Shown: positions 6,615-14,358 of the stretch, one piece after another
Position numbering within the stretch: position 1 is the first letter of the stretch
Layout: the number at the start of each line of letters is the position of its first letter
Assembly: GCF_014876185.1 (NCBI RefSeq)
Contig: NZ_JADALJ010000001.1
Span: 2,895,501-2,959,500 of the forward strand
DNA: 64,000 nucleotides
Direction of reading: 5' to 3'
Origin: Rufibacter sp. LB8
GTDB taxonomy: Bacteria; Bacteroidota; Bacteroidia; Cytophagales; Hymenobacteraceae
Position numbers and translations under genes: made by a program
The notes under the pieces: generated by a model
What the model was told of the DNA's origin: nothing
Databases searched by the model: none
Seen by the model: the letters and a program-made list of their open reading frames with translations, nothing else

Positions 6615-8555
6615 ATGACACCAAGATTCAACTTCTCCCGCCTCCGCGAAAGTGTGCACCTCCAGCTGCTGCTGGCGCTGGGCGTGGCCATGCTGCTGTA
6701 TACCGTCTGCCGGGTGCTGTTTTACCTGTTCAACCAAGGTTTTTTTCTGGAGACGTCGTTCTCAGATTTGCTGTACCTCATGTGGGGTGGGCTTCGGTTT
6801 GACCTGGTGGCGGTGCTGTACACCAACCTGCTGTTCATTGTGCTGCTGCTGCTGCCGTTCCGGTTCAGGCACCACCCGGCGTACCAGAAAGTGGCCAAAT
6901 GGGTGTTTATTGTGTTCAACAGCCTGGGCCTTGCCCTCAACTGCGGCGATTTGGTGTACTATCGGTTTACGCTGCGCCGGACCACGGGGAGTGTGGTCCG
7001 GGAGTTCGGGAATGAGGACTGGGGTGGGTTTGCCACCAGCTTTCTGAAGGATTTCTGGTACGTGCCCGCCATCTGGCTGGCGCTGGTGCTGGTCATGGTG
7101 TGGCTGTACAATCGCATTCAATTAAAGAAAAGAACGGCGTTCAACCCGTGGTTTTATTATCCGTGGCACACTACGGTCATGGTCTTGATGGTGGGCTTGT
7201 GCATTGGCGCCATGCGGGGCGGGTTCCGGCACAGCACGCGGCCCATCACGCTCAGCAACGCCGGCGAGTACGTGGAGCGGCCCCAGGAAATGTACATTGT
7301 GCTCAACACGCCGTTCTCCATCATCAGGACCATCAACAAAACCAGTTACCAGAAGGTAGAATACTTCACGGACCAGCAGGCGGCCCAGCTGTTCAACCCG
7401 GTGCATCTGCCCGCTGACAGTGCTAGGTTCACTCCTAAAAACGTGGTTATCATTATCTGGGAAAGTCTGGGCAAGGAAGCCGTGGGCGCATACAATAAGC
7501 ACCTGGAGAACGGTACCTACACGGGCTACACGCCGTTCATAGATTCGCTTATGGGGCAGAGCAAGGTCTACTGGCACTCCTTCGCCAATGGCCGGAAGTC
7601 TATTGACGCGTTGCCCAGCGTGCTCACCAGTATTCCCAGCATTCAGGAACCGTTTGTACTCACGCAGTATGTGAGCAACAACCTGCCTAGTTTGCCGCGC
7701 ACCTTGAGCCAGAAAGGCTACCACACCTCGTTCTTCCACGGCGCGCCCAATGGTTCCATGGGCTTTGACGCGCTCATGAACCTGATTGGCGTGCAGCATT
7801 ATTACGGCATGACCGAGTACGGCAAACCCGAGGACTTTGACGGCATGTGGGGCATCTGGGATGAGGAGTTTCTGCAGTTCATGGCGGGCAAACTCAACAC
7901 CTTCAAAGAGCCGTTCATGAGCACCGTGTTCACTACGTCTTCGCACCACCCGTACAAAGTACCAGCGCGGTATAAGGGGAAATTCAAGAAAGGTCCGTTT
8001 GAGATTTTTGAGTGCCTGGGCTACTCAGACATGGCCCTGCGCAAGTTCTTTGAGAAAGCCAGCCAGTCGCCCTGGTTTAAGAACACGCTGTTTGTCATCA
8101 CCGCCGACCACTCGGCCACGTTCACCTATTACCCGGAGTACCAGAGCGCGGTCGGGAATTTTGCGGTGCCCATCATCTTCTTTGCCCCCGGCGATGCCGC
8201 GTTCAGAGGCGTGGAGCCATACCGCGTGGTGCAGCAACTGGACATCATGCCCACCGTGCTGGCGTATTTGGGCTATGACCAACCGTTTTTCTCCTTCGGG
8301 AAGAGCCTACTGGCCCCCAGCCAGGGCAACTTTGCCGTGAGTTACCAGGGCGCTTACCAATGGCTGGAGAACGAGTATTTCCTGCAATTTGACGGCACCA
8401 ACACCTTGGGTCTCTACAATTACCAGAAAGACAAGCTGCTGAAAGAAAACCTGAAAGACCAACTACCTGAAGTGCGTGTGGCCCTAGAAAACAAAGTCAA
8501 GGCCTTCATTCAGCAGTACAACAACCGCATGCTGGAGAACAAACTGCAGCCTTAA
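6615..8555 (+). CDS. LTA synthase-like membrane sulfatase
   Basis: This 646-residue protein has about five N-terminal membrane helices (roughly 15-38, 63-82, 95-112, 150-168, 185-203) and a large extracytoplasmic alkaline-phosphatase/sulfatase-fold domain. The domain opens NVVIIIWESLGKE (nucleophile region around residues 276-287) and later has VITADHSA, a metal-binding motif. This is the layout of the LtaS/OpgB-type phosphotransferases, which move phosphoglycerol or phosphoethanolamine from lipids to glycans or lipid A. The real acceptor is unknown. ATG 6615 is preferred to a TTG two codons earlier. Confidence 0.85.
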   Translation: MTPRFNFSRLRESVHLQLLLALGVAMLLYTVCRVLFYLFNQGFFLETSFSDLLYLMWGGLRFDLVAVLYTNLLFIVLLLLPFRFRHHPAYQKVAKWVFIVFNSLGLALNCGDLVYYRFTLRRTTGSVVREFGNEDWGGFATSFLKDFWYVPAIWLALVLVMVWLYNRIQLKKRTAFNPWFYYPWHTTVMVLMVGLCIGAMRGGFRHSTRPITLSNAGEYVERPQEMYIVLNTPFSIIRTINKTSYQKVEYFTDQQAAQLFNPVHLPADSARFTPKNVVIIIWESLGKEAVGAYNKHLENGTYTGYTPFIDSLMGQSKVYWHSFANGRKSIDALPSVLTSIPSIQEPFVLTQYVSNNLPSLPRTLSQKGYHTSFFHGAPNGSMGFDALMNLIGVQHYYGMTEYGKPEDFDGMWGIWDEEFLQFMAGKLNTFKEPFMSTVFTTSSHHPYKVPARYKGKFKKGPFEIFECLGYSDMALRKFFEKASQSPWFKNTLFVITADHSATFTYYPEYQSAVGNFAVPIIFFAPGDAAFRGVEPYRVVQQLDIMPTVLAYLGYDQPFFSFGKSLLAPSQGNFAVSYQGAYQWLENEYFLQFDGTNTLGLYNYQKDKLLKENLKDQLPEVRVALENKVKAFIQQYNNRMLENKLQP

Positions 8556-8590
8556 TTAATTGTTGATTGGTTGTTGTTGATTGAGGTTTC

Positions 8591-8629
8591 TGTTTTCGGG
8601 CTCATTTCCAGAAATGAGCCCGAAAACGG
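8591..8629. repeat. GAGCCC palindrome after the sulfatase gene
   Basis: TGTTTTCGGGCTCATTTC faces GAAATGAGCCCGAAAACGG, nearly perfect. It lies 35 nt past the stop, between two co-directional genes. Confidence 0.85.
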
Positions 8630-8682
8630 AATCGCTTTCCCCAAGGAAACCGGCGCTGTGTGAAACTAAACCTGGCATATAG

Positions 8683-8712
8683 TTGTATATACAATAGTTG
8701 TCCTTACATTTG
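8683..8712 (+). promoter_or_regulatory. marR promoter overlapping a MarR operator
   Basis: TTG at 8683-8685 and TACATTTG at 8705-8712 are separated by 19 nt, a very good Bacteroidota -33/-7 pair. The palindrome TTGTATATACAA (8683-8694) covers the -33 element. A protein bound there would block the promoter, so the adjacent MarR gene is probably autorepressed. Confidence 0.7.
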
Positions 8713-8732
8713 CTCACGATTTGGTGCCGCCT

Positions 8733-9191
8733 ATGACCTTAGAAGAAGAATTGAAGCAGAAGACGTTTGGGAGCCCTTACAAGCGCATGGTGGTAAACGT
8801 GATGTTTACCGGCAATTGGCTGCAGAAAGAGTTCTCGGCGCAGATCAAACCTTACGGAATCTCCATGCAGCAGCACAATGTGCTGGGCATTTTGCGCGGG
8901 CAGTACCCTAACCCCGCCACGCTGGGCCTCATTCAGGAACGCATGATGGACCGCGACTCCAACGCCACCCGCCTGGTAGATAAACTATTGGAAAAAGGCC
9001 TGGTCACGCGCTGCCAATGTTCACACAACCGCCGGAAGGTGGACATCATCATCACAGACAAAGGCCTGGAGCTGTTAAAACAGACCGAGACCATCATGCA
9101 GCAGCTGGATGAGAAATTCGCGCAGATCACGGAGCAGGAAGCCGTGCAGATTGGCCTGCTCATGGATAAATTGAGAGAGAAAACGCAATAA
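8733..9191 (+). CDS. MarR family transcriptional regulator
   Basis: This 152-residue protein has the MarR winged-helix layout: LQHNVLGILRG-like helix 2 (QQHNVLGILRGQY), recognition region ERMMDRDSNATRLVDKLLEKGLV and the wing CSHNRRKVDIIITDKG, followed by a long C-terminal dimer helix. ATG 8733 is chosen because the promoter -7 box ends at 8712; earlier TTG/GTG codons at 8721-8726 would lie at or before the expected transcript start. It is followed by an old-yellow-enzyme reductase whose upstream region has the same palindrome, so both are probably controlled by this repressor, perhaps in response to an electrophile. Confidence 0.85.
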   Translation: MTLEEELKQKTFGSPYKRMVVNVMFTGNWLQKEFSAQIKPYGISMQQHNVLGILRGQYPNPATLGLIQERMMDRDSNATRLVDKLLEKGLVTRCQCSHNRRKVDIIITDKGLELLKQTETIMQQLDEKFAQITEQEAVQIGLLMDKLREKTQ

Positions 9192-9211
9192 CCTATTTTT
9201 TTACCCATACA

Positions 9212-9225
9212 GTTGTATCTACAAC
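9212..9225. promoter_or_regulatory. Second MarR operator, upstream of the reductase gene
   Basis: GTTGTA-TC-TACAAC is a perfect 6+2+6 inverted repeat. It matches the site at the marR promoter (GTTGTA-TA-TACAAT) in 12 of 14 positions and lies 26 bp before the reductase start. Confidence 0.65.
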
Positions 9226-9250
9226 ATATGTAAACACACAAAATAAATTT

Positions 9251-10366
9251 ATGACTCAGATAGAAAACCAACCGTTGTTACAGCCCCTGCAGAAAGGCGC
9301 TCTGGACTTGAAAAACCGCATGGTCATGGCCCCCATGACCCGCAGCCGGGCCAACAACCCAGAGAACGCCGCCACTGACCTGGTAGCCGAATACTATGCG
9401 CAGCGCGCCAGCGCGGGCCTCATTATTTCAGAAGGAACGCCGGTAAGCAAGCAGGCCGTGGGCTACATCAACGTGCCGGGCATTTACACCCAGGCGCAGG
9501 TAGAGGGCTGGAAACTAGTCACTTCGGCGGTACACGCCAATGGCGGAAAGATCTTCGCGCAGCTGTGGCACGTGGGCCGCATGTCGCACCCAGATTTCCA
9601 CAACGGGGAGTTGCCGGTGGCACCGTCGGCCATCAATCCCAATGACAAATCATACACACCGCAGGGCTTTAAAGACACCGTGACGCCGCGCGCGCTGGAG
9701 GTACCTGAGATCAAAGCCATTGTGCAGGATTTCAGGAAAGCGGCCGCCAACGCCGTAGAAGCCGGTTTTGACGGCGTGGAGATTCATGCGTCTAACGGGT
9801 ACCTGTTGCACCAGTTCTTCAGCAGCTCGGCCAACACCCGCACAGATGCATACGGTGGCTCCGCCGAAAACAAAGCCCGCATTCTGTTTGAGATTCTGGA
9901 CGCGGTAAAGGAAGTGCTGGATTTGAGCAAAGTGGGCGTACGGTTGAACCCATCGTTGCACGGGGGCTTCGGGATTGAACTGTCCCAAGCAGACCCAGAG
10001 ACCTTTGAGTACATTGTGCAGAAACTCAATGACTATAACCTGGCGTACCTGCATTTGACCGAGGCTGGCGCTGCCGCCCGGGCCTTGCCCTTCGCTATTA
10101 AAGAAGTGGCCCAGCATTTCCGGAAGATCTACCAGGGCACGCTCATCACCAACGGCGGCTACACCCGTGAGTCGGGCAACAAGGTCATTGAGGCCGGCTA
10201 CGCCGATGCCGTGGCCTTTGGCGTGCCGTTCATTGCCAACCCAGACCTGGTGGAGCGGTTCGCGCAGAACACTAACCTCAACCAACCGGACCCCAATACG
10301 TTCTACAGCAACACCGCCGAGAAAGGCTATACAGATTACCCCACGCTGGCCCAGGTCACCGCGTAA
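9251..10366 (+). CDS. Old yellow enzyme family alkene reductase (NemA-like)
   Basis: This 371-residue TIM-barrel flavoenzyme has the OYE fingerprint: APMTRSR at 27-33 (FMN site), AQLWHVGR at about 103-110, and the substrate-binding/proton-donor motif His179-x-x-Asn182-x-Tyr184 (HASNGY), followed by the family's SSANTRTDAYGG. Such NADPH:FMN enzymes reduce activated C=C bonds in quinones, maleimides or nitro compounds; the start ENQPLLQPL is typical of NemA-type members. Its place behind a MarR gene with a matching operator suggests induction by reactive electrophiles (inference). Confidence 0.92.
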   Translation: MTQIENQPLLQPLQKGALDLKNRMVMAPMTRSRANNPENAATDLVAEYYAQRASAGLIISEGTPVSKQAVGYINVPGIYTQAQVEGWKLVTSAVHANGGKIFAQLWHVGRMSHPDFHNGELPVAPSAINPNDKSYTPQGFKDTVTPRALEVPEIKAIVQDFRKAAANAVEAGFDGVEIHASNGYLLHQFFSSSANTRTDAYGGSAENKARILFEILDAVKEVLDLSKVGVRLNPSLHGGFGIELSQADPETFEYIVQKLNDYNLAYLHLTEAGAAARALPFAIKEVAQHFRKIYQGTLITNGGYTRESGNKVIEAGYADAVAFGVPFIANPDLVERFAQNTNLNQPDPNTFYSNTAEKGYTDYPTLAQVTA

Positions 10367-10397
10367 ATAGCATATACTGCACTACTCCATATATAAG

Positions 10398-10426
10398 AAA
10401 AGGCCGCGCTGGTAGCGCGGCCTTTT
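10398..10426 (+). terminator. Rho-independent terminator of the reductase gene
   Basis: AAAGGCCGCGCT pairs with AGCGCGGCCTTTT around GGT, 30 nt past the stop codon. A GAGCCC palindrome follows directly. Confidence 0.85.
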
Positions 10427-10465
10427 CCGTTTTTGGCTTCATTTTCAGAAATGGGCCCCAAAACG
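10427..10465. repeat. GAGCCC palindrome next to a terminator
   Basis: CCGTTTTTGGCTTC faces ATGGGCCCCAAAACG. It abuts the terminator of the reductase gene, so it is not needed for termination there. Confidence 0.75.
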
Positions 10466-10528
10466 TGCAGTTTACATAAATGCCGCCTCGCATGGTGATT
10501 GTGAGGAAAGACGCCACAGTTCAGGTAG

Positions 10529-10568
10529 GCGTTTTTGGCTTCGTTTTCAGAAATGAGCCCCAAAACGC
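10529..10568. repeat. GAGCCC palindrome at the triple-PAS kinase 3' end
   Basis: GCGTTTTTGGCTTCG faces GAAATGAGCCCCAAAACGC; it ends 6 nt before the kinase stop codon, about 60 nt from the previous copy. Confidence 0.8.
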
Positions 10569-10574
10569 CTGGGT

Positions 10575-12518
10575 TTACCGTTTGCCTTCCTGCTTAAAGA
10601 AGACCCTGAACGTGGCGCCTTCGCCTTCCTGGCTTTCCACCAGAATGCGGTCACCGGAGTTGTCCAGTATTTTCTTCACAATGTAGAGCCCAATGCCTGA
10701 GCCCTCCACGTGGTCATGGGCGCGGCGGTACATGGAGAAAATCTTTTCTTTCTGGTTTTCAGGCACGCCCAGGCCGTTGTCTTTCACGGTGAGTTCATAT
10801 TCGCCGGAGGCCAGATGCTTGGTGCTGATCTCCACGTGCGGGGTTCTTTCTGGGTGCCGGTACTTGATGGCGTTAGACACCAGGTTGTAGATGATGCTGC
10901 GCAGGTTCTTGCGGGAATAGTCAAGGGTTTCAAACTCCAGGTCACCCAGCGTGATTTGCGCGCCCGAAGACTTGATCCACTCCAACAAACTCATTTTCAC
11001 CTCCTCTACCAGGGCCGGAATCGCCACCTGTTCTTTCACCCCTTTGTCTTGGCGCAGTTTGGTAATGTCTGCCAGGTCTGAGATAACGGTTTTGAAGGTG
11101 GCAATGGCCCCGGCCATCATGGTGAGCACCTGGTCATGCTGGTTGCGGTCTGGCCCCAGGTCATCTTGCAGCACATTGAGCAGGCCCTCCAGGTTGGTGA
11201 TGGGTGTCTTGAGGTCATGCGAAGCCGTGTACACAAAATTGTCAAGGTCATTGTTGATGCGCACCAGCTCCTTGTTCTTCTTCATGAGGTCCTCATTGCG
11301 GCGGCGTTCGGTTAAGTCTCTGGTGATCTTGGCGAAGCCCAGCAACCTGTTGTCCAGATTGTACACCGGCGAAATAATGACGTTGGCCCAGAAAGCGGTA
11401 CCGTCTTTGCGTATGCGCCAGCCTTCATCTTCAAACCTACCCACCTCAATGGCCTTGCCCAGCTCAAACTGCGGAAAACCACTCTCCACGGCTTCCCGCG
11501 CATAAAACGCCGAGAAGTGCTTGCCTATGATCTCATGCGCCTTGTAGCCTTTAATGCGCTCGGCGCCCGCGTTCCAGGTGCCAATGAGGCCTTCTGGGGT
11601 GAGCATGATGATGGCGTAGTCTTTCACGCTCTCAATGAGCAGGCGGGCTTTCTCCTCGCTTTCCTTCAGTTCCTCATTGGTTCTGAAAAGTTGTTCTTCC
11701 AGTTGCTTTTTGTCTGTGAGGTCCCGCGTGATTTTGGAGAAGCCTATGAGTTCCTGGCGGTGGTTGTAAATGGCCGTGATGACCACATTGGCCCAGAACG
11801 CCGAGCCGTCTTTGCGGTAGCGCCAGCCTTCGTCCTCAAACCGGCCGTGGCTGCGGGCTTCCTTTAGTTCATACTCAGGGTAGCCGCGCTGAATGGCCTC
11901 ACGGCTGTAGAACTTGGAGAAATACTTGCCAATGATCTCAGAGGACTCATAGCCTTTTATTTTTTTGGCGCCCTGGTTCCAGGTGGCTACGTTGCCGGCG
12001 GGGTCCAGCAGAAAAATGGCGTAGTCGGTCACGCCGTCCACCAGCAGGCGGTAGCGCTCCTCGCTGGCTTTCAGTTCCTCGTAGGCTTTGTAGAGGTCGT
12101 CTTCGGCTTTTTTGCGCTCAGACAGGTCACGGGTAATCTTGGAGTAGCCAATGAGTTCCTTCTGTTCATTGAAGAGCGCCGTGATGATCACGTTGGCCCA
12201 GAACACAGACCCGTCTTTGCGAATGCGCCAGCCCTCATCCTCAAACCGCCCGCGGGCCTTGGCTTCGCGCAGCTCATAGGCCGGGAAGTCGCGCTCCTTG
12301 GCGTCTGAGGTGTAGAATGTGGAGAAATGTTTGCCGATGATCTCATCATCCTGGTATTGCTTGATGCGCCGCGCGCCCGCGTTCCAGGTGGCTACGTGGC
12401 CGGTGGGGTCCAGCAGGAAAATGGCATAATCGGTTACGCTCTCCACCAGCAGACGGTACTGGTCTTGGGTCTTGGGCGTGTTTGGGTCAATGGGGGAAAC
12501 GTCTGGAACTGAATTCAT
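10575..12518 (-). CDS. Triple-PAS sensor histidine kinase
   Basis: This 647-residue soluble kinase has three tandem PAS domains (about residues 20-140, 155-275, 290-410) with a constant 135-residue period. Each repeats the pattern RLL(V/I), WN.GA..IK.Y, EIIGK.FS.FY, GRFEDEGWR.RKDG and ITRDL. HisKA follows with His434 in ASHDLKTP, then HATPase with SNAIKYRHPER and DNGLGVPE. PAS domains of this kind bind haem, flavin or small ligands; none can be assigned. The frame runs 53 codons further upstream, but the conserved region begins at MNSVPDVS (12518). No response regulator is adjacent. Confidence 0.88.
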   Translation of the reverse strand: MNSVPDVSPIDPNTPKTQDQYRLLVESVTDYAIFLLDPTGHVATWNAGARRIKQYQDDEIIGKHFSTFYTSDAKERDFPAYELREAKARGRFEDEGWRIRKDGSVFWANVIITALFNEQKELIGYSKITRDLSERKKAEDDLYKAYEELKASEERYRLLVDGVTDYAIFLLDPAGNVATWNQGAKKIKGYESSEIIGKYFSKFYSREAIQRGYPEYELKEARSHGRFEDEGWRYRKDGSAFWANVVITAIYNHRQELIGFSKITRDLTDKKQLEEQLFRTNEELKESEEKARLLIESVKDYAIIMLTPEGLIGTWNAGAERIKGYKAHEIIGKHFSAFYAREAVESGFPQFELGKAIEVGRFEDEGWRIRKDGTAFWANVIISPVYNLDNRLLGFAKITRDLTERRRNEDLMKKNKELVRINNDLDNFVYTASHDLKTPITNLEGLLNVLQDDLGPDRNQHDQVLTMMAGAIATFKTVISDLADITKLRQDKGVKEQVAIPALVEEVKMSLLEWIKSSGAQITLGDLEFETLDYSRKNLRSIIYNLVSNAIKYRHPERTPHVEISTKHLASGEYELTVKDNGLGVPENQKEKIFSMYRRAHDHVEGSGIGLYIVKKILDNSGDRILVESQEGEGATFRVFFKQEGKR

Positions 12519-12760
12519 GGTTACGCTTGAAAGCCTGTTTTTAGTGCACCTGCCCTCTGTTGTGCGTGTTCCTGGCTTGGGAAAGGAACGGTTCCTGCGG
12601 TTGCATTTGCCCTTCACGCGCACGTTACCTTGAGTTAACGGCGCATAGCCCAAACTGTTGGTACTAATTTCAAACAAACTGAAATTTTATTTGTTATGCA
12701 AGGCTCCCGGCAACTTTTGTGTTTGGCGTTCAGTTCTTTGGCCTGTGAACCAAACAAAAA

Positions 12761-12806
12761 AAGCCGTTTTGGGGCTCATTTCTGAAAATGAGCCCCAAAA
12801 CGGCTT
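12761..12806. repeat. GAGCCC palindrome, perfect 21-bp arms
   Basis: AAGCCGTTTTGGGGCTCATTT and its exact complement surround CTGA. The outer extension AAGCC/GGCTT is unique to this copy, and a run of A precedes it. It lies 24 nt beyond the stop of the following kinase gene (minus strand). Confidence 0.9.
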
Positions 12807-12829
12807 TGCCTTACTGCTTTCTGCTTGGC

Positions 12830-13876
12830 CTAGCCTTTGGGAATCTGCAGCGTAAACGTGGAGCCTTGGCCCCTGCCCGCGCTGTGCGCCGTAATGGTGC
12901 CGCCGTGCCGTTGCATGATTTTCTGGCACAGGAACAGCCCAATGCCGTTGGTGGCCTCGCCGGCCGTGCCTACCTGCCGGTACTGCGTGAACCGGTCAAA
13001 GAGCCGCTCATGCACTTCGGGGGCGAAGCCCAGGCCGGTGTCTTGTAGGTGCAGCAGCACGTGCGTGGGGGTTTCTTCGGCCTTTAACGTAATGGCCTGG
13101 CCCTGATTGGAGAATTTAATGGCGTTCACCAGCACGTTGCTCAACACCTGCCCAAACAAGGTAGCCTCCACAGACACCATGAGTTCTGCCGGAATCTCTT
13201 GCTTGACTTGCAGGCGTTTGGCCACCAGCGGCAGTTGCAGCTGCAGAATGGTGCCGCGCACCAGCAGCGCCAAAGACATGGGTTTCTTCACCAGCTCCTG
13301 GGTGAGGCTGTCTTCCTGCCGGAGCAAGGTCAACACTGAGTCCATGAGTTCCAGCTGTTTCTTGCCCACTGTCTCCAGGTTGTCCAGGTACGCGGGCAGT
13401 TGCTGCTGTTCCTCGGGGTTTTCGCGGAGCAGCCTAACGGTGTCCAGGGTGGTGATGGTGGGCGTGCGCAGGTCATGTGACAGCATAGACACCAGGTCTT
13501 TTTTCTCCTGCAGCAAATTGTCTACGGAGGTGACGGTGTTCTGAATATCCTGGAGCAGCACGCCTACCTCATCTGTAAAGGTCATGGGCAGGTTGGGCAG
13601 CTGTTGCGCCGTGATGTAGTTCCGGAGCGCCCGGTTGGCCACAATGATAGGCCGAATGAGTTTGTGCAGAATGAACAGCGTGATGGCCGTAGCCAACAAA
13701 GTAAGCCCTAACGTGTAGAGAATGATCTCCAAAGAAGTAAGGGCATCATCATTGAACGCGATGAAGAAAATAATCCCGATCAGCGGGATGTGAATGCCCA
13801 GAAAGGCCACAAACAGGAACTTGACCGCATACGTGTTCAGAAATTTAATCTTAGACAGCGAGGCGTATAATCTCAT
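12830..13876 (-). CDS. Membrane sensor histidine kinase
   Basis: This 348-residue kinase has two close membrane helices (about 19-41 and 48-71) with almost no periplasmic loop, a HAMP-like linker, HisKA with His134 in MLSHDLRTP, and an HATPase domain (NAIKFSNQG, DTGLGFAPE, GIGLFLCQ). With only about six residues outside, it probably senses a membrane or cytoplasmic cue. It is encoded alone, without a response regulator. Confidence 0.85.
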   Translation of the reverse strand: MRLYASLSKIKFLNTYAVKFLFVAFLGIHIPLIGIIFFIAFNDDALTSLEIILYTLGLTLLATAITLFILHKLIRPIIVANRALRNYITAQQLPNLPMTFTDEVGVLLQDIQNTVTSVDNLLQEKKDLVSMLSHDLRTPTITTLDTVRLLRENPEEQQQLPAYLDNLETVGKKQLELMDSVLTLLRQEDSLTQELVKKPMSLALLVRGTILQLQLPLVAKRLQVKQEIPAELMVSVEATLFGQVLSNVLVNAIKFSNQGQAITLKAEETPTHVLLHLQDTGLGFAPEVHERLFDRFTQYRQVGTAGEATNGIGLFLCQKIMQRHGGTITAHSAGRGQGSTFTLQIPKG

Positions 13877-14112
13877 ATAAAATATGGAATGGATGACAGC
13901 ATGAACGGGCGGGGGATGCCCGGCAAACGGAGGTTTTAGGCGGGTACAACCCCCAAAACCCAGATACTAACGGCAAAGATAGTCCAATGTTTTACCAGAT
14001 TGCTCATAATGGGCCGTGTATTTCCTTTCAAAGCAGCGCGTGAGCCGCACGTTTCAACTTGGCAGCCACGCACCGTCTTGCCTTTGCGTCAATCCACGTC
14101 TTAGCTTTTACT

Positions 14113-14156
14113 TTCCGTTTTGGGGCTCATTTCTGGAAATGAGCCCCAAAACAGAA
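14113..14156. repeat. GAGCCC palindrome in the carB upstream region
   Basis: TTCCGTTTTGGGGCTCATTTC faces GAAATGAGCCCCAAAACAGAA. It lies between two divergent genes, so it does not act as a 3'-end terminator of either. Confidence 0.85.
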
Positions 14157-14321
14157 ATTCTCTCTGCCCACTTTTGAAAATATGCCAACAATTCTGCCAG
14201 GCGTACATAGTTTTTGGCAATAAAACCTTTGCTCTGTTTCCTTGGGCCGAAGAAAACAGCGGTTACCTTACTTTTTTTCAAAGACTCCCGTAAAATTCCT
14301 TCATTTCTAAACTTTACACTT

Positions 14322-14329
14322 TAACTTTG
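14322..14329 (+). promoter_or_regulatory. Candidate carB -7 box
   Basis: TAACTTTG fits the Bacteroidota -7 consensus TAnnTTTG and would give a leader of about 25-30 nt before the ATG at 14359. No clear TTTG is seen at -33. Confidence 0.4.
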
Positions 14330-14358
14330 GGCAATTTATACATACCCCATTCCTTGTA

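Larger units (their letters stand above)
13877..14358. other. Intergenic region before carB
   Basis: This 480-bp gap separates divergent genes. It holds one GAGCCC palindrome and a candidate carB promoter; the rest is AT-rich towards carB, with no ORF of note. Confidence 0.6.

Noticed and set aside
7122-7949. 275-codon minus-strand frame inside the sulfatase gene
   Set aside because: Antisense of a protein with clear membrane helices and sulfatase motifs.
12519-12677. Upstream extension of the triple-PAS kinase
   Set aside because: Basic, unstructured 53 codons without similarity to kinase N-termini; MNSVPDVS is a natural start.
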